The notes: generated by a model from the sequence alone, not told the origin. A DNA stretch of 64,000 nucleotides from Prochlorococcus sp. AG-388-D03 (GCA_003279875.1 QCGN01000001.1:1-64000), one strand, 5' to 3'; positions 52,205 to 63,358 are shown, numbered from the stretch's first letter. Translations and numbers: made by a program.

Positions 52205-54931
52205 TTAAGAATTATTATCAATTCTTTTTGTTGCTGGATTTATATTTTCAGAGACTTTTAACAAATCATTAGATTCAGAAACAGGAAATCTATTAATAGC
52301 TTTTAATGCTAACTTTGCTTTATTTTTTAGTTTATTACTTACTCCTACGCAATATTGAATTTGTGACAAAACATCCATAGACCTTCTTAAGATCCGCACA
52401 ACATCCCCCTCATCTAAAGAAGTATTAAAAATTAGTTCTTTCCATTTTTTACCACCTGCCCATTCTGAAATTATCCCAGTCAAATCTGTTTCTAGAAAAA
52501 TTGGAGTATTAATATTAAATTTATTTTGTTTTGAGGCTAATAATTTTCTTAGGCTTTCTAACTCATTAAAAACATCTATAACTTTTATGGAAGGCTTAAA
52601 ATTACACCAAAGATTTGGTCTTCTTACATCCACACAAATTGCTTGAATGATTGCGGCTAAATCTGGCGGGTTCAAATCATCCAAATAGCCACTAAGTAAA
52701 ACAAGTCCAACCCATAATTCATTTTCACTTCTTATGGCGCCAACTGATTGTCCTACTTCGGTAAGCTCTAAATCATTTAAACACCCAAAATGATTTAAAA
52801 TTTTTATTAAATCAGTAAATTTTTTCCAGTTGTGATTTTCTTTATCTTCCATAAGATTATTTTTCATCACTATTTCTTGCTCAATCTCGATAATCCTTTT
52901 TCTATATCTTTTTAATTTTTTAGAGTCGCCAAATTTATGCGCAGGCTGATTATTTATTGTTTCATTTAAATTAGTAATTAGTTTCTGTTGTGCTAAAACC
53001 TCAGTTGTTAAATCATATTGAGGAGTTGTCAAATCATATTTTTCAGAAATTTCAAAAATTTTATCTGCAAAAGTTTGTGATTCTTTATCACCTCTCACAA
53101 CTTCTCCTGAGAAATTCATCTTGGGTTCCTTAAGCTTCAAAATTTCAATCTCCTCTAAATCAGGAAAAATATTAACTATATAAGAAGGTTTTATAAGAAT
53201 AAATAAATTATCAATAGTTATACAGAGCAAACTTTTAATTTTTTTTGATTCATATATTTTTTTACAAATCAAAGCTGGAACAACTTTTCTTTTTAATTGA
53301 GGGGCTTTTATAGAAATTAAACTTCCATCTTTAATAAAAGTAAGAGCACTAGTTATTTCTTCTGACAATTTTTCAGCTGCTTGTTTTTCTAATATCCTTA
53401 ACAATCTTCTTTCTTCTTTTAAACGACTTTTCAACTTTTCGTATGAATCAAAATCTTGCCAAGAAATATTAGAAGTTATTTTTTTTAGTTCTTTTAAATC
53501 TCTTTCTAAATTATCAAGAATAGTCATCTCTTCTGAAGATTCTCTTAAATATAAAAAGCTACCAAAACTTCTTTTTATTAATTCTCGAGATTTATCTAAA
53601 CTATAATTTTGCAAAAGGTTAAGAACCATTCCATAGCTTGGCGTGAACTGACTAACTAGTGGATTTGGTTCACTTATAGCCAAGGTACTAGCTTCTTTTG
53701 CTCCTTCAAATCTAGTTTGTAAAGTTACAACATATCCCTGCAAATCCTTTCCTCTTCGTCCGGCTCTTCCTGACATCTGCAAAAATTCACTACTAAATAA
53801 TAATCTATGTCCTTCATCAGTCCTTTTTGATAATGTTGAAATAACTGTTGTCCTTGCAGGCATATTAATACCCGCAGCTAAAGTTTCAGTTGCAAAAACA
53901 ACTTTTATCAATCCTTGCTGAAATAGTTCCTCTACTAACTCTTTCCACGCTGGTAGCAAACCAGCATGGTGTGAAGCGATACCTCGTTTAAGAGCTTCAC
54001 AATGAAATTTATCTTTTACACCCTCTTCATTATTTTTTAGATAAACATCTAATCTTTGAGATATCAAAGTTGCTTCTGAATAACTTACTAAAGATAAATC
54101 TTTTATATATTCAACAGCCTTATCACACCCTCTTCTACTAAAAATAAAGTAAATAGCTGGCAACATATTTCTCTCTGCAAGTTTAGAGACTACAAAGGCA
54201 ATAGGAGGGGCCTTTGGTTGTATTATTCTGCCTACTTTACCTTTCTTTTTTTGCCCTTTTGGTGCTCTCCAAATCTTACAATTTGGATGAATCCCATTAC
54301 CCTTATTATTCAAAAGGGGGTGAAGTCCCTTTGCACTACAAAAAATAAAATCCAATGGAACTGGTCTTTTATTACTATTCACAAGTACTGTTGGACCATG
54401 AACTTTTTCTATCCAATTTTGAAGTTGGTCTGCATTAGAGATAGTCGCTGATAAAGCTATTATCTGAGATCTACTTGGACAATGAATTATTGTTTCTTCC
54501 CAAACTGTTCCCCTTTGCGGATCATTCATATAATGACATTCATCAAGAATTACGGATTCCAGATTTACTAATGGGTCATCAAATTCTTCAAATTCTCCAT
54601 AAAGCATATTCCTAAAAATCTCAGTAGTCATTACTAAGATTGGAGCATCTCTATTTATACTAATATCGCCTGTGAGAAGACCCACTTTCTTCTCTCCAAA
54701 TTGACTAATGAAATCCCTAAACTTTTGATTTGATAAAGCTTTTAAAGGAGTTGTATAAAAAACTCTACTATCATGAGACAAAGCTCTATAAATAGCAAAT
54801 TCACCAATTAATGTTTTACCTGAACCTGTTGGAGCAGTTAAAACAACAGAATTTCCACTATTAATAGCTTTAATTGCTTCTATTTGGAAGGGGTCTAAAG
54901 GGAATGGGAAATATTCCTTTAAATTAAGCAA
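52205..54931 (-). CDS. Ski2/DSHCT-type DEAD-box helicase
   Basis: APTGSGKTLIGEFA; DECHYM; QMSGRAGRRG. Confidence 0.92.
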   Translation of the reverse strand: MLNLKEYFPFPLDPFQIEAIKAINSGNSVVLTAPTGSGKTLIGEFAIYRALSHDSRVFYTTPLKALSNQKFRDFISQFGEKKVGLLTGDISINRDAPILVMTTEIFRNMLYGEFEEFDDPLVNLESVILDECHYMNDPQRGTVWEETIIHCPSRSQIIALSATISNADQLQNWIEKVHGPTVLVNSNKRPVPLDFIFCSAKGLHPLLNNKGNGIHPNCKIWRAPKGQKKKGKVGRIIQPKAPPIAFVVSKLAERNMLPAIYFIFSRRGCDKAVEYIKDLSLVSYSEATLISQRLDVYLKNNEEGVKDKFHCEALKRGIASHHAGLLPAWKELVEELFQQGLIKVVFATETLAAGINMPARTTVISTLSKRTDEGHRLLFSSEFLQMSGRAGRRGKDLQGYVVTLQTRFEGAKEASTLAISEPNPLVSQFTPSYGMVLNLLQNYSLDKSRELIKRSFGSFLYLRESSEEMTILDNLERDLKELKKITSNISWQDFDSYEKLKSRLKEERRLLRILEKQAAEKLSEEITSALTFIKDGSLISIKAPQLKRKVVPALICKKIYESKKIKSLLCITIDNLFILIKPSYIVNIFPDLEEIEILKLKEPKMNFSGEVVRGDKESQTFADKIFEISEKYDLTTPQYDLTTEVLAQQKLITNLNETINNQPAHKFGDSKKLKRYRKRIIEIEQEIVMKNNLMEDKENHNWKKFTDLIKILNHFGCLNDLELTEVGQSVGAIRSENELWVGLVLLSGYLDDLNPPDLAAIIQAICVDVRRPNLWCNFKPSIKVIDVFNELESLRKLLASKQNKFNINTPIFLETDLTGIISEWAGGKKWKELIFNTSLDEGDVVRILRRSMDVLSQIQYCVGVSNKLKNKAKLALKAINRFPVSESNDLLKVSENINPATKRIDNNS

Positions 54932-55071
54932 TAATTGAGATTGAAGATTTGAGGAGTTAACTTCTTAAGATATGATCTATATAGATATTAATAAGTAATA
55001 ATCACCTTGCAAACTTTAATAGTAAATCTAGATCATTTTATAAAAAATCAATTAGTTATAGTTGTTTCAAA

Positions 55072-56217
55072 ATGAATAAAATAAAAATCCCAAAAAATAG
55101 GCTTCGTAAATTAAAAACATTTGCTTTAGGTCAAAAACCTTATGAACTTCAAAGTTTAAATCCAGAAAAAGTTAACAATAATCTTATTGATTTATGCAGT
55201 AATGATTATTTTGGATTAAGTAGAGATAATGATGTAATAAAAGCCTCTTATGAAATTAGCTTATCAGAGGGTCTTGGTTCTGGTAGTTCTAGATTTATAA
55301 CCGGCTCAAGACCAATACACAAATTATTAGAAACACAACTTGCAGAATGGCTTAATCAGGAAAAAGTACTTTTATTTCCTAGTGGGTTCCAAGCCAATAT
55401 TGCTGCCGTACAAGGTTTAGCTAATAGAAATAGCATTGTAATAGCAGATAAATTTATTCATAATTCTTTATTAGTTGGAGTAAAAGCTTCTGGATCAAAA
55501 CTAGTAAGATTCGCACATAATGATTTAAAAGACTTAGAAAATAAAATTCTTAAATTCAATGGAACTCAAAAGTCCATTCTTATAATTGTTGAATCCTTAT
55601 ACAGTATGGAAGGTTCAATTGCTCCTCTCAAAGAAATTTCTGGAATTTGTAAACAATATAATGTTGAATTATTAGTTGACGAAGCTCATGCTATTGGAAT
55701 TTTAGGACCTGAAGGTAAAGGTTTATGTTTTGATTTATCTGGCGAAATAACTATGATTACTGGTACATTTGGTAAATCGTTTGGCAGCGGCGGGGCTTTC
55801 ATAGCTTGTAACTCAAAAATTGGTGAACACCTTATTCAAACGAGCGGGGCATTTAGATATACAACTGCTCTTTCCCCAGCTTTATCTGCAGGTGCACTTA
55901 AATCCCTTCAAAAAATCAAAAATAATAACGAATGGGGTATGAATTTATTGATCTCTTCTAAAAAATGGAAAAAAGAAATTCTTGAAAATTTTAGTTACCC
56001 AGTTAAAGGAGAATCCCAAATCTTATCTATAATCGTTGGACAAGAAGAAAAGGCCATACTTTTACAAAAACATCTTGAAAAAAATGGTTTTTTAGCAATA
56101 GCTATAAGACCACCGACTGTTCCTGTGAACGAATCAAGAATAAGGATAACAATTAGAAGAGATTTAAATCTAGACTTACTCAAGACTTTTATTTCTGTTT
56201 TAAAAGCTTTCAAATGA
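55072..56217 (+). CDS. bioF: 8-amino-7-oxononanoate synthase
   Basis: PLP-dependent AOS pattern; TGTFGKSFGSGGAFI. Confidence 0.92.
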   Translation: MNKIKIPKNRLRKLKTFALGQKPYELQSLNPEKVNNNLIDLCSNDYFGLSRDNDVIKASYEISLSEGLGSGSSRFITGSRPIHKLLETQLAEWLNQEKVLLFPSGFQANIAAVQGLANRNSIVIADKFIHNSLLVGVKASGSKLVRFAHNDLKDLENKILKFNGTQKSILIIVESLYSMEGSIAPLKEISGICKQYNVELLVDEAHAIGILGPEGKGLCFDLSGEITMITGTFGKSFGSGGAFIACNSKIGEHLIQTSGAFRYTTALSPALSAGALKSLQKIKNNNEWGMNLLISSKKWKKEILENFSYPVKGESQILSIIVGQEEKAILLQKHLEKNGFLAIAIRPPTVPVNESRIRITIRRDLNLDLLKTFISVLKAFK

Positions 56218-56924
56218 ACCAAGTTATTACTCAGCATGGTTGGGGTTTAGATCAAAGTTTCTGGGATGACTATAAAGTTGAATTTCAAAAAAATGGATGG
56301 CATTGGCAAGATAATGAAAGAGGTTATTTTTCAAAAAATGTCAATCAATCAAAATGGATAAACAACAATTTGACTAATCAAATCAAGATGGTTTTGTGTC
56401 ACTCTTTAGGTTTCCATTTAATTCAAGAAAATCTTTTATATGAAGCATCCCATGTTGTATTTATAAATTCATTTAATAATTTTCTTCCTTCAAGCAAAAA
56501 AAGAAATCTAATTTATAGATCTCTTAAGAGAATGGAGAAAAAAATAATATTATTTGAAGCAGAGGTTGTGTTAAAAGAATTTATACGTCGATCTTTTTTG
56601 CCCAATAATATGACTATTAATTTCCAAAATATGTTTCATGAAAACTTAGGGGGTTTAAATAATAATCTTCTATTAAATGACCTTAAAAAACTTTATGCCG
56701 ATAAAAATTCTTTAAAGTCTTTTAAGAAAAATTGCAATGTCATTATTCTAAATTCTAAAAACGATTTAATTCTTGACCAAGATTCTAGTGAAAACTTTAT
56801 TGAATTACTAAATAAAACGTTAACTAAAAAGCCAACTGTAATTGAATTAGATAATCAAGGGCATTGTCTTTCTAATTTAAATTTTTACCTAATCATCAAA
56901 AGAACTCTTGATAATAAATTATGA
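56214..56924 (+). CDS. Alpha/beta hydrolase, putative pimeloyl-ACP methyl ester esterase (BioK/BioH role)
   Basis: GWGLDQSFW, CHSLGFHL, position between bioF and bioC. Confidence 0.7.
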   Translation: MNQVITQHGWGLDQSFWDDYKVEFQKNGWHWQDNERGYFSKNVNQSKWINNNLTNQIKMVLCHSLGFHLIQENLLYEASHVVFINSFNNFLPSSKKRNLIYRSLKRMEKKIILFEAEVVLKEFIRRSFLPNNMTINFQNMFHENLGGLNNNLLLNDLKKLYADKNSLKSFKKNCNVIILNSKNDLILDQDSSENFIELLNKTLTKKPTVIELDNQGHCLSNLNFYLIIKRTLDNKL

Positions 56925-57679
56925 AAAAAAACATCTGGCATGAAACAGTTAAAAAAAACTTTAATAATGCTTCCGCAAATTATTTAAGTTATTCAAATAT
57001 TCAAAAACATTTTGCTGAAAAGATTGTTTCTTTCGTAAAAGGTCTAAATATTCAAAAAGGTGAATGGATAGATCTTGGTTCAGGAACTGGCTTATTAGCT
57101 GATGAAATAGAAAAAATTTTTTCTAAAGAAAATATTACTCGAATTGATTTCAGTAAAAAAATGCTTCTTCAAAATAAAGACTCTAGTAAAAAGATTTTAT
57201 GGGATTTAAATAATGGTTTACCTCCATCAATTAGTAAATGTTCTCTAATAACATCAAACTTTTGCATACACTGGTTAGACGATCCCGAAAAAATAATAAG
57301 AGGTTGGTTCAGCAAATTAAGATCTGGCGGCTATTTAATAATTTCATATCCCACAATAAATTCCTTCCCGGAATGGAAGCAAACTTGCAAAGAAACTAAT
57401 ATTGAATATAGTGGCCTAACTTTCCCTGTTTCAAGAGATATAATCCAAAGTTTCAACTCCGATGAAATATTCTTCTCAAATAAATACTTATATGTAGAAA
57501 ACTTTCCAAATGTTTATAAACTTTTCAGAAGCATCGTAAATGTGGGAGCGCAATCAAGTAAGTGTGAACGTAAAAAAGTACATGAATTAAAAGAAATACA
57601 AAAGTATTGGCCTAAGAAAGCAACTAATTCAGTTAACCTAACTTGGGAGATTAATATTCAAATATTAAAAAAATCATGA
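56921..57679 (+). CDS. bioC: Malonyl-ACP O-methyltransferase BioC
   Basis: WIDLGSGTGLLADEI; operon position. Confidence 0.85.
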   Translation: MKKNIWHETVKKNFNNASANYLSYSNIQKHFAEKIVSFVKGLNIQKGEWIDLGSGTGLLADEIEKIFSKENITRIDFSKKMLLQNKDSSKKILWDLNNGLPPSISKCSLITSNFCIHWLDDPEKIIRGWFSKLRSGGYLIISYPTINSFPEWKQTCKETNIEYSGLTFPVSRDIIQSFNSDEIFFSNKYLYVENFPNVYKLFRSIVNVGAQSSKCERKKVHELKEIQKYWPKKATNSVNLTWEINIQILKKS

Positions 57680-58341
57680 GCGCTATAAATAATAAATTCC
57701 AATTTGTCATATGTGGTACGGATACTGATGTAGGAAAGACATTAATTAGTTCTTTTTTTGTAAGGGGATTAAATTCTTTTTACTGGAAGCCTATTCAAAG
57801 TGGGATAGAGTCAGAGACCGATAGTCAAGCTGTTGCAAGACTTGCAAAAGTGAACAAAACAAAGATACTCAATGAAGCTTATATCTTTAGAGAACCTGTT
57901 TCACCTCATTGGGCGGCAGAAATAGATCACAAACTTATAAATTTTCAGCTATTAAATTTACCGAATATTGATGGTTCATTAATTGTAGAAACAGCGGGAG
58001 GCTTGATGGTTCCAATTACAAGAAATTATTTACAAATAGATCAAATCAAGAAATGGGACATTCCCGTAATACTTGTATGTAAGAGCGGACTTGGGACTCT
58101 CAATCACACTCTTCTTAGTATTGAGGCATTAAAAAAAAGAAATGTTAAAATTCTAGGCCTAGTTATTAATGGAAAAAAACACTTAGATAATCCAAAAACA
58201 TTAACTGAATTTAGTAATCTACCTATTATTGCTGAATTTCCATATATCCAGAAAATTGACTCCAATCAGTTAGATATACTGTGGGAAGAACTAAATATTA
58301 ACAATAAATTGATAACATTATTAAATTCCAAAAAATATTAA
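57676..58341 (+). CDS. bioD: Dethiobiotin synthetase
   Basis: CGTDTDVGKTLISSFFVRG. Confidence 0.93.
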   Translation: MSAINNKFQFVICGTDTDVGKTLISSFFVRGLNSFYWKPIQSGIESETDSQAVARLAKVNKTKILNEAYIFREPVSPHWAAEIDHKLINFQLLNLPNIDGSLIVETAGGLMVPITRNYLQIDQIKKWDIPVILVCKSGLGTLNHTLLSIEALKKRNVKILGLVINGKKHLDNPKTLTEFSNLPIIAEFPYIQKIDSNQLDILWEELNINNKLITLLNSKKY

Positions 58342-59643
58342 ATGAAATCTCAGGTTTTAAAAAATACTAATCAAAATTGGCACCCTAATATATGGCCGCC
58401 TTTTACACAGATTAAAAATAGCAAACCTCAAATAGAAGTAACTCACGGAAAAAATGCTTTAATTTATACTAAAAATCCAAGACAAGAACTCATTGATGGA
58501 ATAAGTAGTTGGTGGGTTACTCTGCATGGACATAGTAACGATTACATAGCAAATGCCATTTTTCATCAAGCCAAGACCCTTGAACAAGTTATATTCGCAG
58601 ACTTCTTACATCCACAGGCTCAAGTATTATCAGAGAGGCTAAGTAGATTAACAAAGTTAGAACGACTGTTTTTTTCTGACAATGGATCTACCGCAGTAGA
58701 AGTGGCTTTAAAAATTGCCTATCAATTTTGGCAAAATCGAGGTGAATTAAGAAACCAAATAATTGCTTTTGATGGAGCTTATCATGGTGATACATTTGGT
58801 GCAATGGCTTTAGGGGAAAGAAATATTTTCAATGAAAATTTTGATAATCTAATGTTCCCAGTCAAAAGGGCCCCATGGCCTTCAACTTGGATAAATGATG
58901 AAGAGGTTGAAATAAAAGAGAATAAATCGATTCAAATATTAACTAACCTTCTTAAAAAGCCAACTGTAGCTGTCATCCTCGAACCATTAGTACAGGGTGC
59001 GGGAGGAATGAATATGGTTAGGCCTGAATTTATCAAAAAAGTTTCAGAAGTAGTAAAAAATAATAATTCTTTATTAATAGCTGATGAAGTATTAACTGGA
59101 TTTGGACGATGTGGAAGTCTCTTCGCATTTCAAAAGGCAAATATAATTCCTGATTTAATTTCTATTTCAAAGGGTTTAACGGGAGGATTCCTACCTATGG
59201 GCATAACATTAGCTAAAGAGAATATTTTCCAAGCTTTTATTAGCGATTCTCCTAAAAAAACTTTTTGGCATGGTCATAGCTTTACTGCAAACCCTTTAGG
59301 ATGTGCTGCAGCTAATGCGAGCCTTGACTTACTAGAAAATGATCCAATGAAATATCTTGCTATTGAGAAAAAGCATCTTTCCCATTTAAAGAAATTTAAA
59401 AAATTATCATTCATAAAAAACATGAGAGTCACAGGAACTATCGCCGCATTTGATATTGAAATCGGAAAAAATATAGGTTATTTGAACAATATTGGCAAAA
59501 TGATAAAGGCCTTATCAATTAAAAAAGGTTTATTTATTAGACCACTTGGTAATGTCATCTATCTCTTACCCCCTCTTTGTATTACAGATAATCAATTAGA
59601 AAAAAGTTATAGGATTATTTTTGAAATTTTAAGCGATCTTTAA
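58342..59643 (+). CDS. bioA: Adenosylmethionine-8-amino-7-oxononanoate aminotransferase
   Basis: WPPFTQIKN; GISSWWVTLHGH; ISKGLTGGFLPMGITLA. Confidence 0.95.
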   Translation: MKSQVLKNTNQNWHPNIWPPFTQIKNSKPQIEVTHGKNALIYTKNPRQELIDGISSWWVTLHGHSNDYIANAIFHQAKTLEQVIFADFLHPQAQVLSERLSRLTKLERLFFSDNGSTAVEVALKIAYQFWQNRGELRNQIIAFDGAYHGDTFGAMALGERNIFNENFDNLMFPVKRAPWPSTWINDEEVEIKENKSIQILTNLLKKPTVAVILEPLVQGAGGMNMVRPEFIKKVSEVVKNNNSLLIADEVLTGFGRCGSLFAFQKANIIPDLISISKGLTGGFLPMGITLAKENIFQAFISDSPKKTFWHGHSFTANPLGCAAANASLDLLENDPMKYLAIEKKHLSHLKKFKKLSFIKNMRVTGTIAAFDIEIGKNIGYLNNIGKMIKALSIKKGLFIRPLGNVIYLLPPLCITDNQLEKSYRIIFEILSDL

Positions 59644-59652
59644 ATTGTAATA

Positions 59653-59910
59653 TTAAGGTCCTTGTAAAATAGAATTTTCAATATCTTCTCTATTAATACA
59701 ATAAGAAAATAATCTTTTAGTCAATTTCCCTCCACTCTCCCAGACTACACTTAAATCTTCTTGTTCAAAAATAATAGTTGCATTCCAATTAGAAAGTAAC
59801 AAATACCATTTTGATGGATTATCAATATCCTTAGTTGCGCCAAGATCTTTTAACCATAATTCTAATGATTGAAGTGAATGTTGATTAATTGGTGTATCAG
59901 ATGGGATCAC
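59653..59910 (-). CDS. DUF3143-like protein
   Basis: ORF; conserved style. Confidence 0.6.
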   Translation of the reverse strand: MIPSDTPINQHSLQSLELWLKDLGATKDIDNPSKWYLLLSNWNATIIFEQEDLSVVWESGGKLTKRLFSYCINREDIENSILQGP

Positions 59911-59927
59911 AGAAGTTCTTTAAATTA

Positions 59928-60407
59928 TTATCTCAAAAGCCAAGTTGGGACTGACTCTATTTCTTTTCCAGTAAAAGAGGCAATTAAGATAGCAAAAAGC
60001 AAACTAATAAAAATTATAGTAATTAACAAAAATAATGAGAACATTTCTCCATTTGAAAATGGTCTCCTATTACCTACTAACTGTTGATTATTCGAATCCA
60101 TAATAAAATTATTTAAAACATGTATATTATCTTTATTTGATTTTTTAAGGTTTAACCTTAATTTCTCATCATAAATTTTCCTTAAATTAGAATTATTTAA
60201 ATTCTCATAGGCCTCAAGTACTTTTTGAAACTTTTTTTTTGCCTCTTCTAATTCTAAGGAAGTTGTATCGGGATGAAGCTCTATTGATAGTTTACAAAAA
60301 GCCTTTCTTAATTCATTATTTGATGCATTTTCTTTAACACCTAAAATTTTATAATAAGTTATGTCGCCTTTCAAAAATTTATTTATCGTTAAATTCATTC
60401 TAATCAA
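59928..60407 (-). CDS. J-domain protein with C-terminal TM
   Basis: YYKILGVKENASNNELRKAFCKLSIELHPD; HPD motif. Confidence 0.85.
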   Translation of the reverse strand: MIRMNLTINKFLKGDITYYKILGVKENASNNELRKAFCKLSIELHPDTTSLELEEAKKKFQKVLEAYENLNNSNLRKIYDEKLRLNLKKSNKDNIHVLNNFIMDSNNQQLVGNRRPFSNGEMFSLFLLITIIFISLLFAILIASFTGKEIESVPTWLLR

Positions 60408-60463
60408 TTTTGATATTATTGAATGTTTTTTACAACAGTAAAGTAGAAACTATTTAAAACTTA

Positions 60464-61183
60464 ATGACAAAAGAAAGTATCCCTAACGAACTTCTCAAAT
60501 TAATAAATGAAGAAGAAATAATGATGTTTAAAGAATTACAAAGAAGAATTCAAGAACTAAATCATAAAACTAACTTAACGAGATTAATTGAAGGAGATGA
60601 TTACTGGATTTCCCAAGTTTATGACAGTATTTGGACATTTAAAGAACATTCAAATACTAATTTTGATAGTAAAAAATTTATTGATATTGGATCAGGGTGT
60701 GGTTTCCCAGGATTTGCATATGCAATAACACATCCTAATTCAGAAATTTATCTAATAGATTCATCAAAAAAGAAATCAGATTCTCTCAAAAAAATTATCA
60801 AGAGAATCAATTTCAAAAATAATATATATGTAATCAATGATCGTATTGAAAACATTGCAAGGCAATCTTCATTTAGAAATAGTTTTAATATTGCAACAGC
60901 AAGAGCCGTTAGTAATCCTTCAACAGTTTCAGAATATATATTGCCAATGTTGAGAGAAAATGGATTAGGTATTTTATATTGTGGAAAGTGGGATCATAAA
61001 GATAATGAAAATTTAGAAAAAACATTAAAGGTATTAGAAGGTAAAATCTTAGAAACTAAAAGTAATAATCTACCTAGAGAAAAAGGCATCCGTAATGCTA
61101 TTTTTATTGAGCCAAAAGCTTCTTGTCCTGAAATTTATCCTAGAGGTAATGGCAAAGCTGAAAAATATCCGATCAAAGGTTAA
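60464..61183 (+). CDS. rsmG: 16S rRNA m7G527 methyltransferase
   Basis: KFIDIGSGCGFPGFAYAI; TARAVS. Confidence 0.92.
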   Translation: MTKESIPNELLKLINEEEIMMFKELQRRIQELNHKTNLTRLIEGDDYWISQVYDSIWTFKEHSNTNFDSKKFIDIGSGCGFPGFAYAITHPNSEIYLIDSSKKKSDSLKKIIKRINFKNNIYVINDRIENIARQSSFRNSFNIATARAVSNPSTVSEYILPMLRENGLGILYCGKWDHKDNENLEKTLKVLEGKILETKSNNLPREKGIRNAIFIEPKASCPEIYPRGNGKAEKYPIKG

Positions 61184-62379
61184 TTCTTTGATAATCTTGA
61201 TAATTCTTCTTTTCCGAATTTTTCTTTTAGAACTCTCAATTTCCTTATAACCTTTTTGGGTTTTATATGTTTTTCTAGCACAGTTAATAATTGACCTTCT
61301 GAAATATCGACATCTAATAAATTTGCATTATTACCTGGGAACCAATGACTTCCATTACCAAGCAATTGGTATCTAGATTTTGCAAATTGTTCCAGATCAA
61401 ATGAATCTATTAAATTTGAGAGCCAGAGAAGAACAGGAATATTGATACCACCAGGTGTATTTTGCCAATTTGGTATATTTTCAGCCCAACTTTGATACCA
61501 CTCTAGACCTAAGGAATTTATTGATTCTTCCTTTAAATTAATTAGTATTTTAGGAATATATTGCTCAGATTCTGGCAATAAAGACAGTGCTTCTAAATGT
61601 AAATCAAAGTCTTTCTCTTTTGATATTCCCACACTTATTGTATGAATATTCATATTCCTTAAGCAAAAAAGATCGTTAAAAACTATTGGGTGTAGGGGAC
61701 TACAAAGTTCCAACATTTTTTCAGATGGAGTATGAAGATGTCCACCTTTATCTGTAGGACTTATTATGAAAACCCCAAGATCATATTTATGAGCGAGATC
61801 AATTACCTTTGAATTTGTTTGATTAATGAAATACCAGTGCAAATTAACATAATCAAATAAATTTGTTGATATCGCTTTTTCTATAAGTGATGATTCTCCA
61901 TGAGTCGAAAAGCCTATATACCCAATTAAATTTTCTTTTTGGAATTTTTTTAAAACATCAATACAGCCTCCATCTCTTACAGCATGATGAAGGTGTTCAG
62001 GCAAATTTATACCATGTATTGCTAATAAATCAATTTTCTTTACTTGCAATTTTTCAAAGCTTTTCAAAAGTTCTCTTTCGAATAATTTTGGATCACTATT
62101 AGGAGGGATTTTGGTTTGAATGATTTTTGGTATTTTCTTAGTATTCTTAAAAGCCATACCTAACTGAATTTCAGAAGTCCCATAATACTTAGCTGTCTCT
62201 ATGTGGTTAAAACCAAATTGATTGGCAAGATTAAATATGTTTTCAACTTTTTTCTGTTCTTTTTTTGAGATTTCCGAAAATTTTAATTCATCCCAACTTT
62301 TTTGAAATCTCATACCTCCTAATGACAAAACTGGCATTTTTAGATTCGTTCTACCAAATCTGCGATGAGGCAAATCCAT
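61180..62379 (-). CDS. Aldo/keto reductase
   Basis: RRFGRTNLKMPVLSLGGMRFQ. Confidence 0.88.
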   Translation of the reverse strand: MDLPHRRFGRTNLKMPVLSLGGMRFQKSWDELKFSEISKKEQKKVENIFNLANQFGFNHIETAKYYGTSEIQLGMAFKNTKKIPKIIQTKIPPNSDPKLFERELLKSFEKLQVKKIDLLAIHGINLPEHLHHAVRDGGCIDVLKKFQKENLIGYIGFSTHGESSLIEKAISTNLFDYVNLHWYFINQTNSKVIDLAHKYDLGVFIISPTDKGGHLHTPSEKMLELCSPLHPIVFNDLFCLRNMNIHTISVGISKEKDFDLHLEALSLLPESEQYIPKILINLKEESINSLGLEWYQSWAENIPNWQNTPGGINIPVLLWLSNLIDSFDLEQFAKSRYQLLGNGSHWFPGNNANLLDVDISEGQLLTVLEKHIKPKKVIRKLRVLKEKFGKEELSRLSKN

Positions 62380-62385
62380 TAGAAA

Positions 62386-62751
62386 TTAATGCTTATTAAT
62401 TCTTGGTAGTTTTCCCAAAGATTGAAACATATCTCTATCAAGACTATTTTCTAAAGCTTCTAAATTATCAAATTTAACCCAATGAATACAATCAACAGGG
62501 CAAGTATCGATTGCTTCTTGCATCGTTTCTAAATTATCCCCATCTTGTCTTATTGCTCGACTCCTACCGTATTCTTCATCAACAACAAAAGTATTAGTTG
62601 CAACATGGGCGCAGTATCTACATCCTATACATCTAGATTCATCAACCCAAATAGCTTTTTCTGTTAATTCTCCTCCAAGAACAGGTTCAAAACCTGTTAA
62701 TTGGTTAATTTCATCAAGATTATCAACATCAAATATAGGATTGATATCCAA
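62386..62751 (-). CDS. Bacterial-type ferredoxin
   Basis: CIGCRYCAHVA…CPVDCIHWV. Confidence 0.88.
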   Translation of the reverse strand: MDINPIFDVDNLDEINQLTGFEPVLGGELTEKAIWVDESRCIGCRYCAHVATNTFVVDEEYGRSRAIRQDGDNLETMQEAIDTCPVDCIHWVKFDNLEALENSLDRDMFQSLGKLPRINKH

Positions 62752-62754
62752 TGA

Positions 62755-63147
62755 CTAACTTTCCCACTTGGTAAGGACCAATTCAATTGATCCATCATTT
62801 TGATTTTTTTTCTCAACTATTTGGTATCCATCTTCCTCTGTTTTAGAAATAATTGTGTTATAAGCATACAATTGAGTAACCTTAGATATAAATCTTTCAA
62901 CTGGCAAATCAAATTTCCATAGATCGAGATCTGTAACAAGTTCATAGGAATTTGAATTATTATCCCATTTAAAACCAACTTTTGTATCTCTAGGTAAGTC
63001 CATGCTTATGTCAACTTCAGTAAATTGTCCTCTATAACCTTTAATAAATTTTTTTTCTTGATTTATCACATAACCAAGTTGAGTTAATGCTTTAGTTAAA
63101 GCTTTAACCTCTTTAAGCTGCGTTTTAATAGTACTAAAATGTGACAT
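62755..63147 (-). CDS. ycf35: DUF1257 (Ycf35-like) protein
   Basis: MSHFSTIKTQLKEVKALTKALTQLGY. Confidence 0.8.
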   Translation of the reverse strand: MSHFSTIKTQLKEVKALTKALTQLGYVINQEKKFIKGYRGQFTEVDISMDLPRDTKVGFKWDNNSNSYELVTDLDLWKFDLPVERFISKVTQLYAYNTIISKTEEDGYQIVEKKNQNDGSIELVLTKWES

Positions 63148-63358
63148 TAGATTCTTTGTTGAGTTGTTGTAAGTTTTTTGTTTGATTAGAGATAAAAGCC
63201 TCTGATGTTTTGTTTTTAACTTTTACTTCACCAAGCGACTTTTCAATATTTCTGGTAGCCTCATCGCATGCTCTACCATTAAATCCTTCCACAGTTTCTT
63301 CAACTCTTCCATCTTGATGAATTTTGAATCTTAATGTTCTTTGTGGCATTAAAATCAA
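63134..63358 (-). CDS. DUF2997-like protein
   Basis: RFKIHQDGRVEETVEGFNGRAC. Confidence 0.75.
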   Translation of the reverse strand: MILMPQRTLRFKIHQDGRVEETVEGFNGRACDEATRNIEKSLGEVKVKNKTSEAFISNQTKNLQQLNKESNVTF

